Shown here: one piece after another, positions 56,095-64,000 of the stretch
Numbering within the stretch: position 1 is the stretch's first letter
Layout: each line of letters begins with the position of its first letter
Position numbers and translations under genes: made by a program
Source: an uncultured cyanobacterium
GTDB lineage: Bacteria > Cyanobacteriota > Cyanobacteriia > Thermostichales > Thermostichaceae
Direction: 5' to 3'
Assembly (NCBI GenBank): GCA_937944885.1
Contig: CALFBB010000025.1
Location: forward strand, 62,001 to 126,000
DNA length: 64,000 nucleotides
The notes under the pieces: model-generated
The model's database searches: none
What the model saw: only the letters and a program-made list of their open reading frames with translations
What the model was told of the DNA's origin: nothing

Positions 56095-57690
56095 ATGAAA
56101 AACGGACAAGCATTAGCCGACTGGACAGGCATTGTCGGCATTGGGGTGATGGCCATTGGTTTGGTGCTGGGATCCGCCCTCACGGGTTGGACGGCGGTAC
56201 CCTTGAGCCTGTTGGCGGTTGGGCTGGCACTGCTGCTGGTTTGGGGGATTACCCATCGACAGGAGGTGGCCACCTTCCTGGGTTTGCGCTCCACCCAGAC
56301 CAATGCCAACATCCTGGTGTCCGTAGCCGCTATGGTGGTGATCCTGGTGCTGGTCAATGTGGTGGCGGTGCGCTACGATGCCCGTCTGGATTTGACGGAA
56401 GGAGGGTTGTTTACCCTTTCCCCCCAAACCCAACAGCTGGTGCAGGGGCTACCCCGTCCGGTCAAGGTCTGGGTGGTAACCACGGCGCCGGATCCCAACC
56501 TGCGAGAACAACTGGAGCGTTACCGCCGCCTGAACCCCAGCCGCTTTCAGTTTGAATTTGTGGATCCCAACCGCAACCCCCTCCTTGCTCAGCGGCTGCA
56601 GGTGACCCAAAGCAACACCTTGGTGGTGGAAGCGGGAGACAGCCGCCAGCAACTGCCACAACCGCCCGCCCCCGATCTGGAAAGCAACCTCACCCCAGTT
56701 CTGGCAAAAGTGGTGAACCGCGGTGAAGCAGTGGCTTACTTCATCCAAGGACATGGGGAAGTGGCCCTAGAAGCAAGGGAGGGCCTCCTTAGTTTTGCCC
56801 AAGCCGCAGCGGCTTTGCAGCGGGAAGGGTACCGCACCCAACCTCTGAACCTGGTGCAGGCGGAGATTCCAGCGGATGCCGATGTACTGGTGCTGGCAGG
56901 CCCCCAACGCCCCTTGTTTCCGGGAGAGGTGGAGAAGCTGCAGGACTACTTAGCGGAGGGGGGTAGGCTGCTGCTGTTGATTGGCCCTCGGGTGGAGGCT
57001 GGATTGGATCCCTTGCTGGAGGAGTGGGGGGTGGTCTTGGCGGATGACATTGTTGTGGAGGCCAGCAGCGTCAGCCAACTGTTGGGCACCGGTCCTGCAG
57101 TAGCATTGGTGACCAGCTATGGGGATCACCCGATTACTGCTCCGTTGGCAGCCCAGCGGTTGATGACCCTTTTCCCCTTGGCTCGTTCGGTGGAAACCGA
57201 AGCCCGTGAAGGGATTCAAGCTACGCCTCTGCTGCGCACCAGCCCGCAAAGTTGGGGAGAGACCAGTACCGACCTGGAGAATACCCCGGTGCAATTTGAT
57301 CCCAATAGCGACAAACCCGGTCCTTTAACCCTTGGCGTAGCTCTGACCCGCCGGCTTGAGAGCGACCAGGCCGGTGATGCTGAACAAGACTCTGAAGCTA
57401 AAACCGAACAGGACTCGGAAACCCAAGAAGCTCGCTTTGTGGTGATCGGCAATGTCAATTTTGCGGTGAACGGTAACTTGCAGCAGCAGGGCAACCGAGA
57501 TCTGTTTTTGAATACCCTCAACTGGCTAACGGAGCAAACCGATCAAATCTCCATCCGACCGAAATCCATTACCAACCGCCGCCTTACTTTGACAGGGCGG
57601 GATCTCAACCTGTTGGTCCTGGGATCCACGGTGATTCTACCCCTACTGGCACTGGGATCCGGTGCGGTGCTCTGGTGGCAAAGACGCTAG
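56095..57690 (+). CDS. GldG-type ABC transporter auxiliary protein
   Basis: 531 residues. Two N-terminal helices (GVMAIGLVLGSALTGWTAVP and ILVSVAAMVVILVLVNVVAV), then a large extracytoplasmic domain of the GldG/DUF4350 type: RYDARLDLTEGGLFTLSPQT near residue 92, VAYFIQGHGEVAL, VLVLAGPQRPLFPGEVEKLQ, and a final C-terminal helix (LLVLGSTVILPLLALGSGAV). A low-complexity acidic Gln/Glu/Asp stretch (about residues 420-440) is a likely linker. Follows the permease by 127 bp. Confidence 0.86.
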   Translation: MKNGQALADWTGIVGIGVMAIGLVLGSALTGWTAVPLSLLAVGLALLLVWGITHRQEVATFLGLRSTQTNANILVSVAAMVVILVLVNVVAVRYDARLDLTEGGLFTLSPQTQQLVQGLPRPVKVWVVTTAPDPNLREQLERYRRLNPSRFQFEFVDPNRNPLLAQRLQVTQSNTLVVEAGDSRQQLPQPPAPDLESNLTPVLAKVVNRGEAVAYFIQGHGEVALEAREGLLSFAQAAAALQREGYRTQPLNLVQAEIPADADVLVLAGPQRPLFPGEVEKLQDYLAEGGRLLLLIGPRVEAGLDPLLEEWGVVLADDIVVEASSVSQLLGTGPAVALVTSYGDHPITAPLAAQRLMTLFPLARSVETEAREGIQATPLLRTSPQSWGETSTDLENTPVQFDPNSDKPGPLTLGVALTRRLESDQAGDAEQDSEAKTEQDSETQEARFVVIGNVNFAVNGNLQQQGNRDLFLNTLNWLTEQTDQISIRPKSITNRRLTLTGRDLNLLVLGSTVILPLLALGSGAVLWWQRR

Positions 57691-57756
57691 AGCAAGGGAG
57701 CTGTTTGGGGATGGATCCCTACCGATGGCAAGTTCAAGAAGAGGAGTGACGAGGTA

Positions 57757-59148
57757 ATGTTCAAGCGCACTACCCTAATCCTGTTGGGCTTGGCCGTGGC
57801 CTGCCTTCTCGGCTACTTTGTCTTGGATCATGTGCAGCAACTGCGCCAGCAGGCAGAGGCGGAGCGGGCCAAACTTTTCCATTTGTCAACCGATACCATT
57901 ACCCGCATCGAAATCCAACAGCACAAAGACAACGAACCGGAATTGATAGTGGTACAACGGGTAGAAGAGGGCGATTCGTCACAGTGGCAGATTACCAGTC
58001 CAATTCAGTCAAAGGCCCTGGAATTCCCCATCTCCAGCCTGCTCAACACCTTCTCCCGCCTTACCCCGGAAATTACCCTTGAGGGATCCCTGGATAACCC
58101 TGAGGGCTTGGCAGCCTTTGGTCTGGACAACCCTAACCATCAGATCACCCTTATCCCTAAGGAAGGGGATCCCTACCGGCTGGCCATTGGCAATGACAAC
58201 TTTGACAAATCCGGTTTCTACGCCCGCGCCAATGAAGGGGAAGTGGTGCTGATTGCCGCTAGCCAAAAGGGATCCCTCTTGCCCTCCCTGCTGGCGCTGC
58301 GGGATAAAACCCTGCTCAGCTTTGATGCTGCCGATGTGGGGTCTTTCCAGGTGCAACTGGCAGAAGCGGATCCGGAGCAATTTCAAATTGAGCGGCAAGG
58401 GGATGGCTGGCAGATTGTTGAGCCTAGGGTTTTACCTGCTGATGAGGTTAATGTCAACCGTCTGCTGAATACCCTGGCCCGTTTGCAAGCAATGGAATTT
58501 ACTGCCGAAACCCAGACAGACTTGGCTTCCTATGGTCTGGATACCCCCTCGGCACGCTTGACCCTTCGGCTGGCTGAAGACTCTGACCCAATTACTGTGG
58601 CCCTAGGCTCTGAAAAGGACAACCAGGTTTACGTCATCACCTCCCAACATCCAGCAGTGGCCACCCTCCTCGCCAGTACAGCAGAGATTCTCCGTTCTGA
58701 CCTGGAAGACTTGCGGGATCACCGCCTTGCCCGACTCAATGCCAACCAAATTGAGGAAATCATCCTCGAGTCCGAAGGGGAAAAAATTACCTTGCAACCC
58801 TTGCCTAGCGAGGGTGAAACCTCCACCATTCGCTGGGAAAACCCGGATCGACCGGGCCAAGCACAGGAGCTGACCTCAATTTTTTCTACCCTCAATGCTG
58901 CTCGGGCTAGCGAGTTCCGACCGGCAGACGACCCAGAAGTGCAAAAAGCCCTAGGGGATCCCGCCCTGCGCCTTACCTTCCGGCCTAAAGAGGTGGGGCA
59001 GGAACCCTTGGTGTTGAGCCTAGCGCCGGCAGGATTACGAGCCTATGCCCAGAGCAGCTATCAGCCGGATGTGGCCGTGATTGACCTAGCTACCTTCAAC
59101 ACCCTGGAAACAGAGGTCGATCAGTTGCTAACCGGAGCCAATTCTTAG
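57757..59148 (+). CDS. DUF4340 periplasmic protein of the Gld-type cassette
   Basis: 463 residues: one N-terminal helix (TLILLGLAVACLLGYFVLDH), then repeated beta-rich DUF4340 units (ITRIEIQQHKDNEPELIVVQ, GLAAFGLDNPNHQITLI, LASYGLDTPSARLTLR and a fourth, weaker unit near VQKALGDPALRLTFR). The (A/Y)GLDxP repeats are characteristic. Extracytoplasmic partner of the GldFG-like proteins. Stops in overlap with the usp gene on the other strand (59145-59148). Confidence 0.85.
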   Translation: MFKRTTLILLGLAVACLLGYFVLDHVQQLRQQAEAERAKLFHLSTDTITRIEIQQHKDNEPELIVVQRVEEGDSSQWQITSPIQSKALEFPISSLLNTFSRLTPEITLEGSLDNPEGLAAFGLDNPNHQITLIPKEGDPYRLAIGNDNFDKSGFYARANEGEVVLIAASQKGSLLPSLLALRDKTLLSFDAADVGSFQVQLAEADPEQFQIERQGDGWQIVEPRVLPADEVNVNRLLNTLARLQAMEFTAETQTDLASYGLDTPSARLTLRLAEDSDPITVALGSEKDNQVYVITSQHPAVATLLASTAEILRSDLEDLRDHRLARLNANQIEEIILESEGEKITLQPLPSEGETSTIRWENPDRPGQAQELTSIFSTLNAARASEFRPADDPEVQKALGDPALRLTFRPKEVGQEPLVLSLAPAGLRAYAQSSYQPDVAVIDLATFNTLETEVDQLLTGANS

Positions 59149-59672
59149 CTAGCAGTGGCCATCTCTGCTGCGGGGGCCCCTGTTTTCTTCAGGGATTTGC
59201 CCTGTACAACCAACACAGAACAGGGGGCACGGTGGAGCACATAGTTGCTGACACTGCCCATGAACAACTCACTCAACCCAGAGTGGCCGCGGCGGCCCAC
59301 CACCACCAAATCAGCCTCCCAAGAGCAGGCCAGATCACAGATCACGCGACCGGGATTGCCATAGTTGAGGCTGAACTCGGCCTGGATCCCATGCTTAGCC
59401 GCTTCATTCGTCAGTGAACGGAGGTAATCCATCTGGTTCTGCTCAAAGATGGCACATTGCTCCCGATACGATTGCCACAGCTCGGCACTGATACTGGAAC
59501 TGTAGTCTACTCCCAAGATTATCGGCGGCTCTGGAGCACCGGGCTCCTCGTGGGAGAGCACATGGAGCACCATCAGGTTGGCCTGCATGGCTTTCGCCAC
59601 TTGGATCGCTTTTTGGAACACCATTTCACTCAATTCCGACCGATCCAGGGCCACCAAAATCCTGCTGTACAT
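59145..59672 (-). CDS. Universal stress protein (UspA family)
   Basis: 175 residues from ATG 59672 (MYSRILVALDRSELSEMVF); the frame extends upstream but starts poorly. Alpha/beta UspA fold with the ATP-binding-like GRRGHSGLSELFMGSVSNYV and the strand end CSVLVVQGKS. In between is an insertion around residues 50-90. The stop codons of this gene and the DUF4340 gene overlap convergently. Role under stress not defined. Confidence 0.9.
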   Translation of the reverse strand: MYSRILVALDRSELSEMVFQKAIQVAKAMQANLMVLHVLSHEEPGAPEPPIILGVDYSSSISAELWQSYREQCAIFEQNQMDYLRSLTNEAAKHGIQAEFSLNYGNPGRVICDLACSWEADLVVVGRRGHSGLSELFMGSVSNYVLHRAPCSVLVVQGKSLKKTGAPAAEMATAS

Positions 59673-59868
59673 GTCGGTTTCCTCCAGGCGTGAACAACCA
59701 GGCAGGGAATGTAGGCTTACCTGGGTCGGGATCCGACTCCAATCCTTCATTCCTTGCCCCCTATTTGCTTTGTAGAAGATCTGAGGGATGAAGTTGTAAA
59801 GCCCTAAGAAAGCTGAGCAAATCGGTAACTAAAATTCAACTACCTTCACACAGATCAAAATCCATTCG

Positions 59869-60594
59869 CTACAACTCATTATTTGGCCACTCATGGCTAC
59901 CGCTGGCTACAAACTCCAAGAGCGCCTGCAACGCCGGGGCTTGTTCTTGCCACACTGGGTCACGGGGGGTGCCCCGTAAAAGTTCCAAAGTCAGGGTAGG
60001 GATCCCTCGCTCCCGTCCGGCCCAGGTGCCCAGAGAACCGGGTGTAGGATAGCCAATATCATCAGTAACCGGCAGACCGTTATGGGCCGCCATTACCTCC
60101 GCCAGCTCTCGGGCAGGGCCATTGTAGTTAACACAGGGGTTCTGCTCACAAGAGTGGGCAGAAAGAATCAGCTGCGGTTGAATCCAAGCCAGACAAGCCA
60201 ACAATGCCTGAGTTTCAGGTTCAGAGGCAGGGGCAGCTCCGGGTGAGTAACGGGCTTCTGAGGGGGTCGGGATCCAATCGCGGGTGGGTAGGTTGCGGTT
60301 GAGATCCACACCACGAGCGTTCAGCCGCTGCCCCACTGCACAGCCATCCGGGTTAAGACGCGGGATCATCCACAGGGTTACCTTGCCCGCCCAGGAACGC
60401 CATCCCTCATGGGCCAGGTAGCGCTCCAGTAAATCATACCCCTCCACCTCATTACCGTGGACTCCACCGATCAACAGCAATGAGTGGACCCCCTGAGTCA
60501 ATTGCCATAGGTCAATTGGGCGACCCTGCACCGAATATCCAAGAACCTGCCGACAAGGCAGCTCCCTATCCTGATTCCTTTGGAGGTGCACCAA
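59869..60594 (-). CDS. M14-family zinc carboxypeptidase-like enzyme (MpaA type)
   Basis: 241 residues. Zinc ligands of the M14 fold: H and E in GGVHGNEVEGYDL, and the third His in LSAHSCEQNP; NPDGCAVGQRLNARGVDLNRN is the substrate-arginine region. Length and the ARGVDLNRN block resemble murein peptide amidase MpaA and related DUF2817 proteins, which trim gamma-D-Glu-Dap peptides; a wall-recycling role is probable but not proven. It begins 18 bp after the ssb stop and probably belongs to the rpsF-ssb operon. Confidence 0.8.
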   Translation of the reverse strand: MVHLQRNQDRELPCRQVLGYSVQGRPIDLWQLTQGVHSLLLIGGVHGNEVEGYDLLERYLAHEGWRSWAGKVTLWMIPRLNPDGCAVGQRLNARGVDLNRNLPTRDWIPTPSEARYSPGAAPASEPETQALLACLAWIQPQLILSAHSCEQNPCVNYNGPARELAEVMAAHNGLPVTDDIGYPTPGSLGTWAGRERGIPTLTLELLRGTPRDPVWQEQAPALQALLEFVASGSHEWPNNEL

Positions 60595-60612
60595 GCCAAT
60601 CCTCTCGCCAGA

Positions 60613-61023
60613 CTAAAAGGGAACCTCATCCTGATTCAGGATAGCCCCGCTAGCTTCAGGAGCTGCAAACGGACTGGGTTCAAAAACAGCGGACTCACCC
60701 ATTCCCGTTAGGGAGATGACTTGGGCAGCTCCCAGTTGATGAATACGTCGAGCCGTAATTTCTGCTAGCTTCTCCTTGCGCCCATCCCGCTCCACAATGT
60801 TCATGTGCAACTGCCCTTCCACCGTTATCTGATCTCCCACATGGCAGGACTCCACCAACCTTTGGGCTAGCTCCCCAAAAGAGGAAACCCGCACCTGATA
60901 GGCCGGCTCCTCTGAACGTAAACTGGGGAAGCTCACCAGCAGAGAAGCCACAGCCAAGTTGTCGGGGGTATAGCGAAGCTCCGGCTCGGATACAACTTCA
61001 CCCATCAGGACAATTGAGTTCAT
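60613..61023 (-). CDS. ssb: Single-stranded DNA-binding protein
   Basis: 136 residues from ATG 61023 (MNSIVLMGEVVSEPELRYTP). OB-fold: LAVASLLVSFPSL, YQVRVSSFGELAQRLVESCH, GDQITVEGQLHMNIVERDG. C-terminal tip NQDEVPF resembles the acidic DDDIPF tail that recruits other proteins. Together with rpsF upstream it keeps the bacterial rpsF-ssb order, without rpsR here. Cyanobacteria often have a second Ssb. Confidence 0.88.
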   Translation of the reverse strand: MNSIVLMGEVVSEPELRYTPDNLAVASLLVSFPSLRSEEPAYQVRVSSFGELAQRLVESCHVGDQITVEGQLHMNIVERDGRKEKLAEITARRIHQLGAAQVISLTGMGESAVFEPSPFAAPEASGAILNQDEVPF

Positions 61024-61085
61024 GAGGCAAAATACAGAGGGGCAGCTTGAAGCAGCTCTATGATGCCCCCAGACTAGGGATCCCG

Positions 61086-61382
61086 TCAACCCAAATCTGC
61101 ACGGGTGGTCATGTAGCGCAGCACACTCTCATTCAATCGCAGCCCTTTTTCCCAGATGGCCACCGCGCTAGGTTCTGCTTCATAGTTCATGTGGATGTAC
61201 AGCCCTTCCTTGAAGCCCTTCATCTCAAACCCGGCAAAGCGGCGCTTCCCTTTGTTGGTGGTTTCCAAACGGGTCACTCCATTCTCTCGCAGAATCGCCT
61301 CTTGACTGTTGAGAAGCTGTTCTAAAGGTTCATCCGACAGGTCAGGCCGCAAAATTAGCATCGTTTCATAGGCACGGGGCAT
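61086..61382 (-). CDS. rpsF: 30S ribosomal protein S6
   Basis: 98 residues from ATG 61382 ([19 protein letters not shown]). Conserved [20 protein letters not shown] and the end [12 protein letters not shown] fit S6. First gene of rpsF-ssb-(M14 peptidase) on the minus strand (62 bp to ssb). Confidence 0.93.
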   Translation of the reverse strand: MPRAYETMLILRPDLSDEPLEQLLNSQEAILRENGVTRLETTNKGKRRFAGFEMKGFKEGLYIHMNYEAEPSAVAIWEKGLRLNESVLRYMTTRADLG

Positions 61383-61603
61383 GGATGTGAATTCTCCTTT
61401 GGAAAGCACTAGAGACGCAGTTGACTATTCTAGCTTCCTTAACGGGCAATCGAAAACGGTCAGGATCCAAACCCTTCAAAACGACAAGTCGAACAACAGC
61501 CACACTTCTGTGTAAAGAGGGGATCCTTTGTCCGATAGAATAAAAGCTGCTTCGGTGGCCGGCTTGGCCAAGACATTTCTATACGATACACAAGGTTCCA
61601 AGT

Positions 61604-61846
61604 ATGAGCGCAGATGAAGTCTACAACCGTGTTCGCAAGATCGTGTCGGAGCAGCTAGGAGTAGAAGACGACAAAGTAACCCCGGAAGCCAATTTCCAGA
61701 ACGACTTGGGGGCCGACAGCCTCGATACAGTGGAGCTGGTTATGGCTTTTGAAGAGGAATTTAACCTGGAAATTCCTGACGAAGATGCAGAGGGCATCGC
61801 CACGGTGCAAGATGCTGTGGATTACATCTGCAGGAAGGCTGCCTAG
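61604..61846 (+). CDS. acpP: Acyl carrier protein
   Basis: 80 residues; carries growing fatty acyl chains on a phosphopantetheine at Ser in [18 protein letters not shown]. Start [19 protein letters not shown]. The fabF gene follows 136 bp later (annotated start), the usual acpP-fabF order. A 12-bp tandem duplication (61909-61932) lies between. Confidence 0.97.
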   Translation: MSADEVYNRVRKIVSEQLGVEDDKVTPEANFQNDLGADSLDTVELVMAFEEEFNLEIPDEDAEGIATVQDAVDYICRKAA

Positions 61847-61982
61847 CCTGGAGGGGAAAACTTCTGGCTGAATCCAGAGGGAGCCCGTTTTGCCGCTTGG
61901 CTGCCCATTGTGATCTGACATGTGATCTGACAACTTATGGTTTTCCATGGATTTCTCAACTGCTCCTCTGCCCACCCAAGCA

Positions 61983-63230
61983 ATGCCTCGGCGTCGTATT
62001 GTCATCACAGGGCTGGGTGCACTGACCCCGATTGGCAACTCTCCGACCGAGTTTTGGCAGGGTTTGCTGGCGGGACGCTCCGGCATTGGGCCGATTACAC
62101 TCTTCGATGCTTCTCACCATGATTGCCGCATTGCCGGGGAAGTCAAGGGATTTGACCCGCTTGACTATTTGGATCGCAAGGATGTTAAGCGTAGCGAGCG
62201 CTTCGTCCACCTGGCACTGGCGGCAGCCCAGCAGGCTCTAGAGGACGCCCAGTTTCAAATCACGGCTCTCAATGCCGAGCAGGTGGGGATTATTTTGGGC
62301 ACCGGCATCGGTGGGATCCGCGTCTTGGAGGAGCAACAGACGATCTACCTGCAAAAGGGGCCGGATCGCTGTAGCCCCTTCATGGTGCCAATGATGATTG
62401 CCAACATGGCTGCCGGTCAGTTGGCGATTCATTTTGGGGCTAAGGGTCCTAACTCCTGTACGGTGACAGCTTGTGCCTCCGGCTCCAATGCCATTGGGGA
62501 TGCCTTCCGGTTAATTCAGCGAGGGGATGCCCAGGTAGTGATTACAGGGGGTACGGAGGCGGCGGTTACCCCTCTCTCCATGGCAGGCTTTGCCTCTATG
62601 AAGGCGCTCTCCACCCGCAACGATGAGCCGGAGAAAGCTTGCCGGCCTTTTGATCGGGATCGGGATGGCTTTGTCATGGGGGAAGGGGCCGGCATTCTGC
62701 TGTTGGAGGAGCTAGAACATGCACGTGCCCGTGGAGCCAAGATCTATGCGGAAATAGTGGGTTATGGTCTTACCTGTGATGCTCACCACATGACCAACCC
62801 TGCTCCAGGTGGGGAGGGAGCGGCACGGGCGATGCGCTTGGCCCTGAAGGAGGCTGGGATCCCGGTGGAGGCAGTGCAACACATCAATGCCCATGCTACC
62901 AGCACCAATGTGGGTGATATTGCCGAAGTGCAAGCCATCAAATCCGTCTTTGGGGATCACGCCCGCAACCTAGCCATCAGCGCCACCAAGTCCATGACCG
63001 GGCACCTGTTGGGAGGAGCTGGGGGCATTGCTACTGTGGCTACAGCTTTGGCAATCTACCACGGTTGGGTTCCCCCAACCCTCAACCTGGATAACCCCGA
63101 CCCGGAGTGCGATTTGGATTTTGTCCCCCACAAGGCCCGTCAGCTTGATGTACGGGTGGCTTTGGTGAATGCTTTTGGCTTTGGCGGCCACAATATCTCG
63201 CTGGCGCTGCGGCGCTATTCCGATTCTTAA
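61983..63230 (+). CDS. fabF: Beta-ketoacyl-ACP synthase II
   Basis: Elongating condensing enzyme of type II fatty acid synthesis. 415 residues from ATG 61983 (MPRRRIVITGLGALTPIG). Cys-His-His triad: C in TACASGSNAIGDA, H in INAHATSTNVGD and H in TGHLLGGAGGI. The upstream in-frame ATG at 61947 would add 12 unusual residues. The stop codon lies within an 11-bp tandem repeat (63228-63249). Confidence 0.96.
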   Translation: MPRRRIVITGLGALTPIGNSPTEFWQGLLAGRSGIGPITLFDASHHDCRIAGEVKGFDPLDYLDRKDVKRSERFVHLALAAAQQALEDAQFQITALNAEQVGIILGTGIGGIRVLEEQQTIYLQKGPDRCSPFMVPMMIANMAAGQLAIHFGAKGPNSCTVTACASGSNAIGDAFRLIQRGDAQVVITGGTEAAVTPLSMAGFASMKALSTRNDEPEKACRPFDRDRDGFVMGEGAGILLLEELEHARARGAKIYAEIVGYGLTCDAHHMTNPAPGGEGAARAMRLALKEAGIPVEAVQHINAHATSTNVGDIAEVQAIKSVFGDHARNLAISATKSMTGHLLGGAGGIATVATALAIYHGWVPPTLNLDNPDPECDLDFVPHKARQLDVRVALVNAFGFGGHNISLALRRYSDS

Positions 63231-63306
63231 TCCATTGCTAATCCATTGCTGGCCTCTCCTACGTCAGAAAAAGAGCTTGCCCTACCCCTTACGCCTCTTT
63301 CCCATC

Positions 63307-63573
63307 ATGTCTTCCGATGCTTCACCCGAACTTATCCGTCAGCAGGCCTTGGCTGCCCTCACCGGCGAACTGACCAAGCAGGGACACCCCCCGCAATATG
63401 CGCAGCACATGGCAGCGGCGGTGATCTTTCAGGCGGACTTGGATCTGTGTGCAGCGCAACTGGCTCGCTTGCTGAGTTGGCTGAAGCAAAACCATGCCGA
63501 CATCTACCCAGAGGCCGTGCAACTGGTGGATGCTACCCGTGTCGAATTTGAGCGCCGGGTTCAGAATGGCTAG
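63307..63573 (+). CDS. Conserved hypothetical protein, 88 aa
   Basis: From ATG 63307: MSSDASPELIRQQALAALTG, then YAQHMAAAVIFQADLDLCAA and LLSWLKQNHADIYPEAVQLV. Helical throughout, no membrane segment. The longer frame from 63169 overlaps fabF and is not supported. 76 bp after fabF on the same strand. Reads like a small cyanobacterial protein of unknown function. Confidence 0.6.
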   Translation: MSSDASPELIRQQALAALTGELTKQGHPPQYAQHMAAAVIFQADLDLCAAQLARLLSWLKQNHADIYPEAVQLVDATRVEFERRVQNG

Positions 63574-63857
63574 GTTTAGGTTTTGCTTCTGGGGAGGCTA
63601 AGGATAGGGGAAGGTAGACATGCACCTGCCGATCCGGCATCACCCGACTGACCCGATTGACGGGTTCATCTGAGTCGACCAGGGGTAGCGAGCAAGGCCA
63701 AAAGTTGGCATCAGCTGCGGCAAAGGCAAAAGTTCTCAGAATGGCTTCCTCTCTGAGAGCAGGGTGGGGAAGCTAGGATGGAACGGCGAAGCCATCCATT
63801 GCTGGTTGCCTTTGCAGCGTCCACAGACTTAAGAGAATACACCATAGAGAATACACC
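63574..63857. other. Spacer before the P-type ATPase gene
   Basis: 284 bp. Minus strand holds a 60-codon start-less frame (about 63590-63775) with protein-like composition, not supported as a gene. Ends in two perfect copies of AGAGAATACACCAT (63832-63859), the second containing the start codon of the next gene. Confidence 0.4.
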
Positions 63858-64000
63858 ATGCCAATCACCGCCGATGGAAGGGTCATCCTGGGGGGGACTA
63901 TGGAGCAGGATCAGGCAACTGCTTCGGCAGGATCCTTTTGGCTCGAGGTGAAGGGGATGAGCTGCGCCGGTTGTGTGCGCGCTGTTGAGCAGGAGTTGCT
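63858..64000 (+). CDS. Copper-type P-type ATPase, N-terminus (partial)
   Basis: Starts ATG 63858 and runs off the window. The first 48 residues include a heavy-metal-associated motif, VKGMSCAGCVRAVEQELL (MxCxxC), as in CopA/CtaA/PacS copper transporters of cyanobacteria. The rest of the pump is outside. Start context: the ribosome-binding region lies in a 14-bp tandem duplication. Confidence 0.75.
   Translation, partial: MPITADGRVILGGTMEQDQATASAGSFWLEVKGMSCAGCVRAVEQEL

Noticed and set aside
63590-63775. Minus-strand frame overlapping the small hypothetical gene end
   Set aside because: No start codon, and it reads through the 3' end of a better-supported gene.

Overview
This window is a gene-dense stretch of a cyanobacterial chromosome. 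The taxonomic evidence is form IB rbcL-rbcX-rbcS, zeta-carotene desaturase (crtQ), an apocarotenoid-oxygenase-type enzyme, an HHL1-like photosynthetic protein, mreBCD, a GTG-started rplS region with tRNA-Trp, and a homocitrate synthase (nifV) that points to nitrogen fixation. GGATCC, usually inside GGGATCCC, is spread through genes and spacers at very high density, while the usual cyanobacterial HIP1 octamer GCGATCGC is rare. Together with nifV and an arsenate-detoxification pair this suggests the hot-spring Synechococcus/Thermostichus (JA-3-3Ab-like) lineage. That placement is an inference, not a demonstrated identity.

Layout. 0-9.7 kb: lnt (apolipoprotein N-acyltransferase), then on the minus strand prfC, a two-gene ParA-like ATPase plus ribbon-helix-helix-like partner, a conserved hypothetical with an aspartate aminotransferase, a DUF2232 membrane protein and a possibly frameshifted ORF; a carotenoid oxygenase runs divergently. 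9.7-19.1 kb: an arsenate-resistance pair (ArsJ-associated GAPDH and the ArsJ exporter), phosphoglucomutase, nifV, an MBL-fold hydrolase, an ABC ATPase and an acyltransferase. 19.4-29.2 kb: a sodium:solute symporter with a small partner behind a two-copy palindromic operator, crtQ, an HHL1-like protein, mreBCD, folK (fused to an OmdA-like domain), folP and an envelope helical protein. 29.2-31.4 kb: IS200/IS605-like debris, tRNA-Glu, a 36-38 aa membrane protein and clpP. 31.4-34.3 kb: the rbcLXS operon with a putative RbcR site and a terminator.

34.3-46 kb: secreted and TPR proteins, upp, a HAD-fold protein lacking catalytic aspartates, a 50 aa membrane protein, lptB-lptF, a zinc-ribbon protein, a pentapeptide-repeat protein, tRNA-Trp, rplS, and a membrane-fusion protein/permease pair of the DevBC (MacAB) type. 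46-54 kb: prs, a five-PAS histidine kinase translationally coupled to an unusual response regulator, an RlpA-like protein and purM. 54-59.2 kb: a four-gene Gld-type ABC cassette. 59.2-64 kb: a universal stress protein, an M14 peptidase-ssb-rpsF operon, acpP-fabF, a small conserved protein and the start of a metal-transporting P-type ATPase.

The window mixes housekeeping, photosynthetic and envelope functions. No CRISPR array, rRNA, prophage or intact transposon was seen. The most unusual items are the ParA-like ATPase without its signature lysine next to a ribbon-helix-helix-like partner, the FolK-OmdA fusion, the paired operators before the symporter operon, the coupled PAS kinase/HTH-tailed regulator, and several families of short dispersed and tandem repeats.
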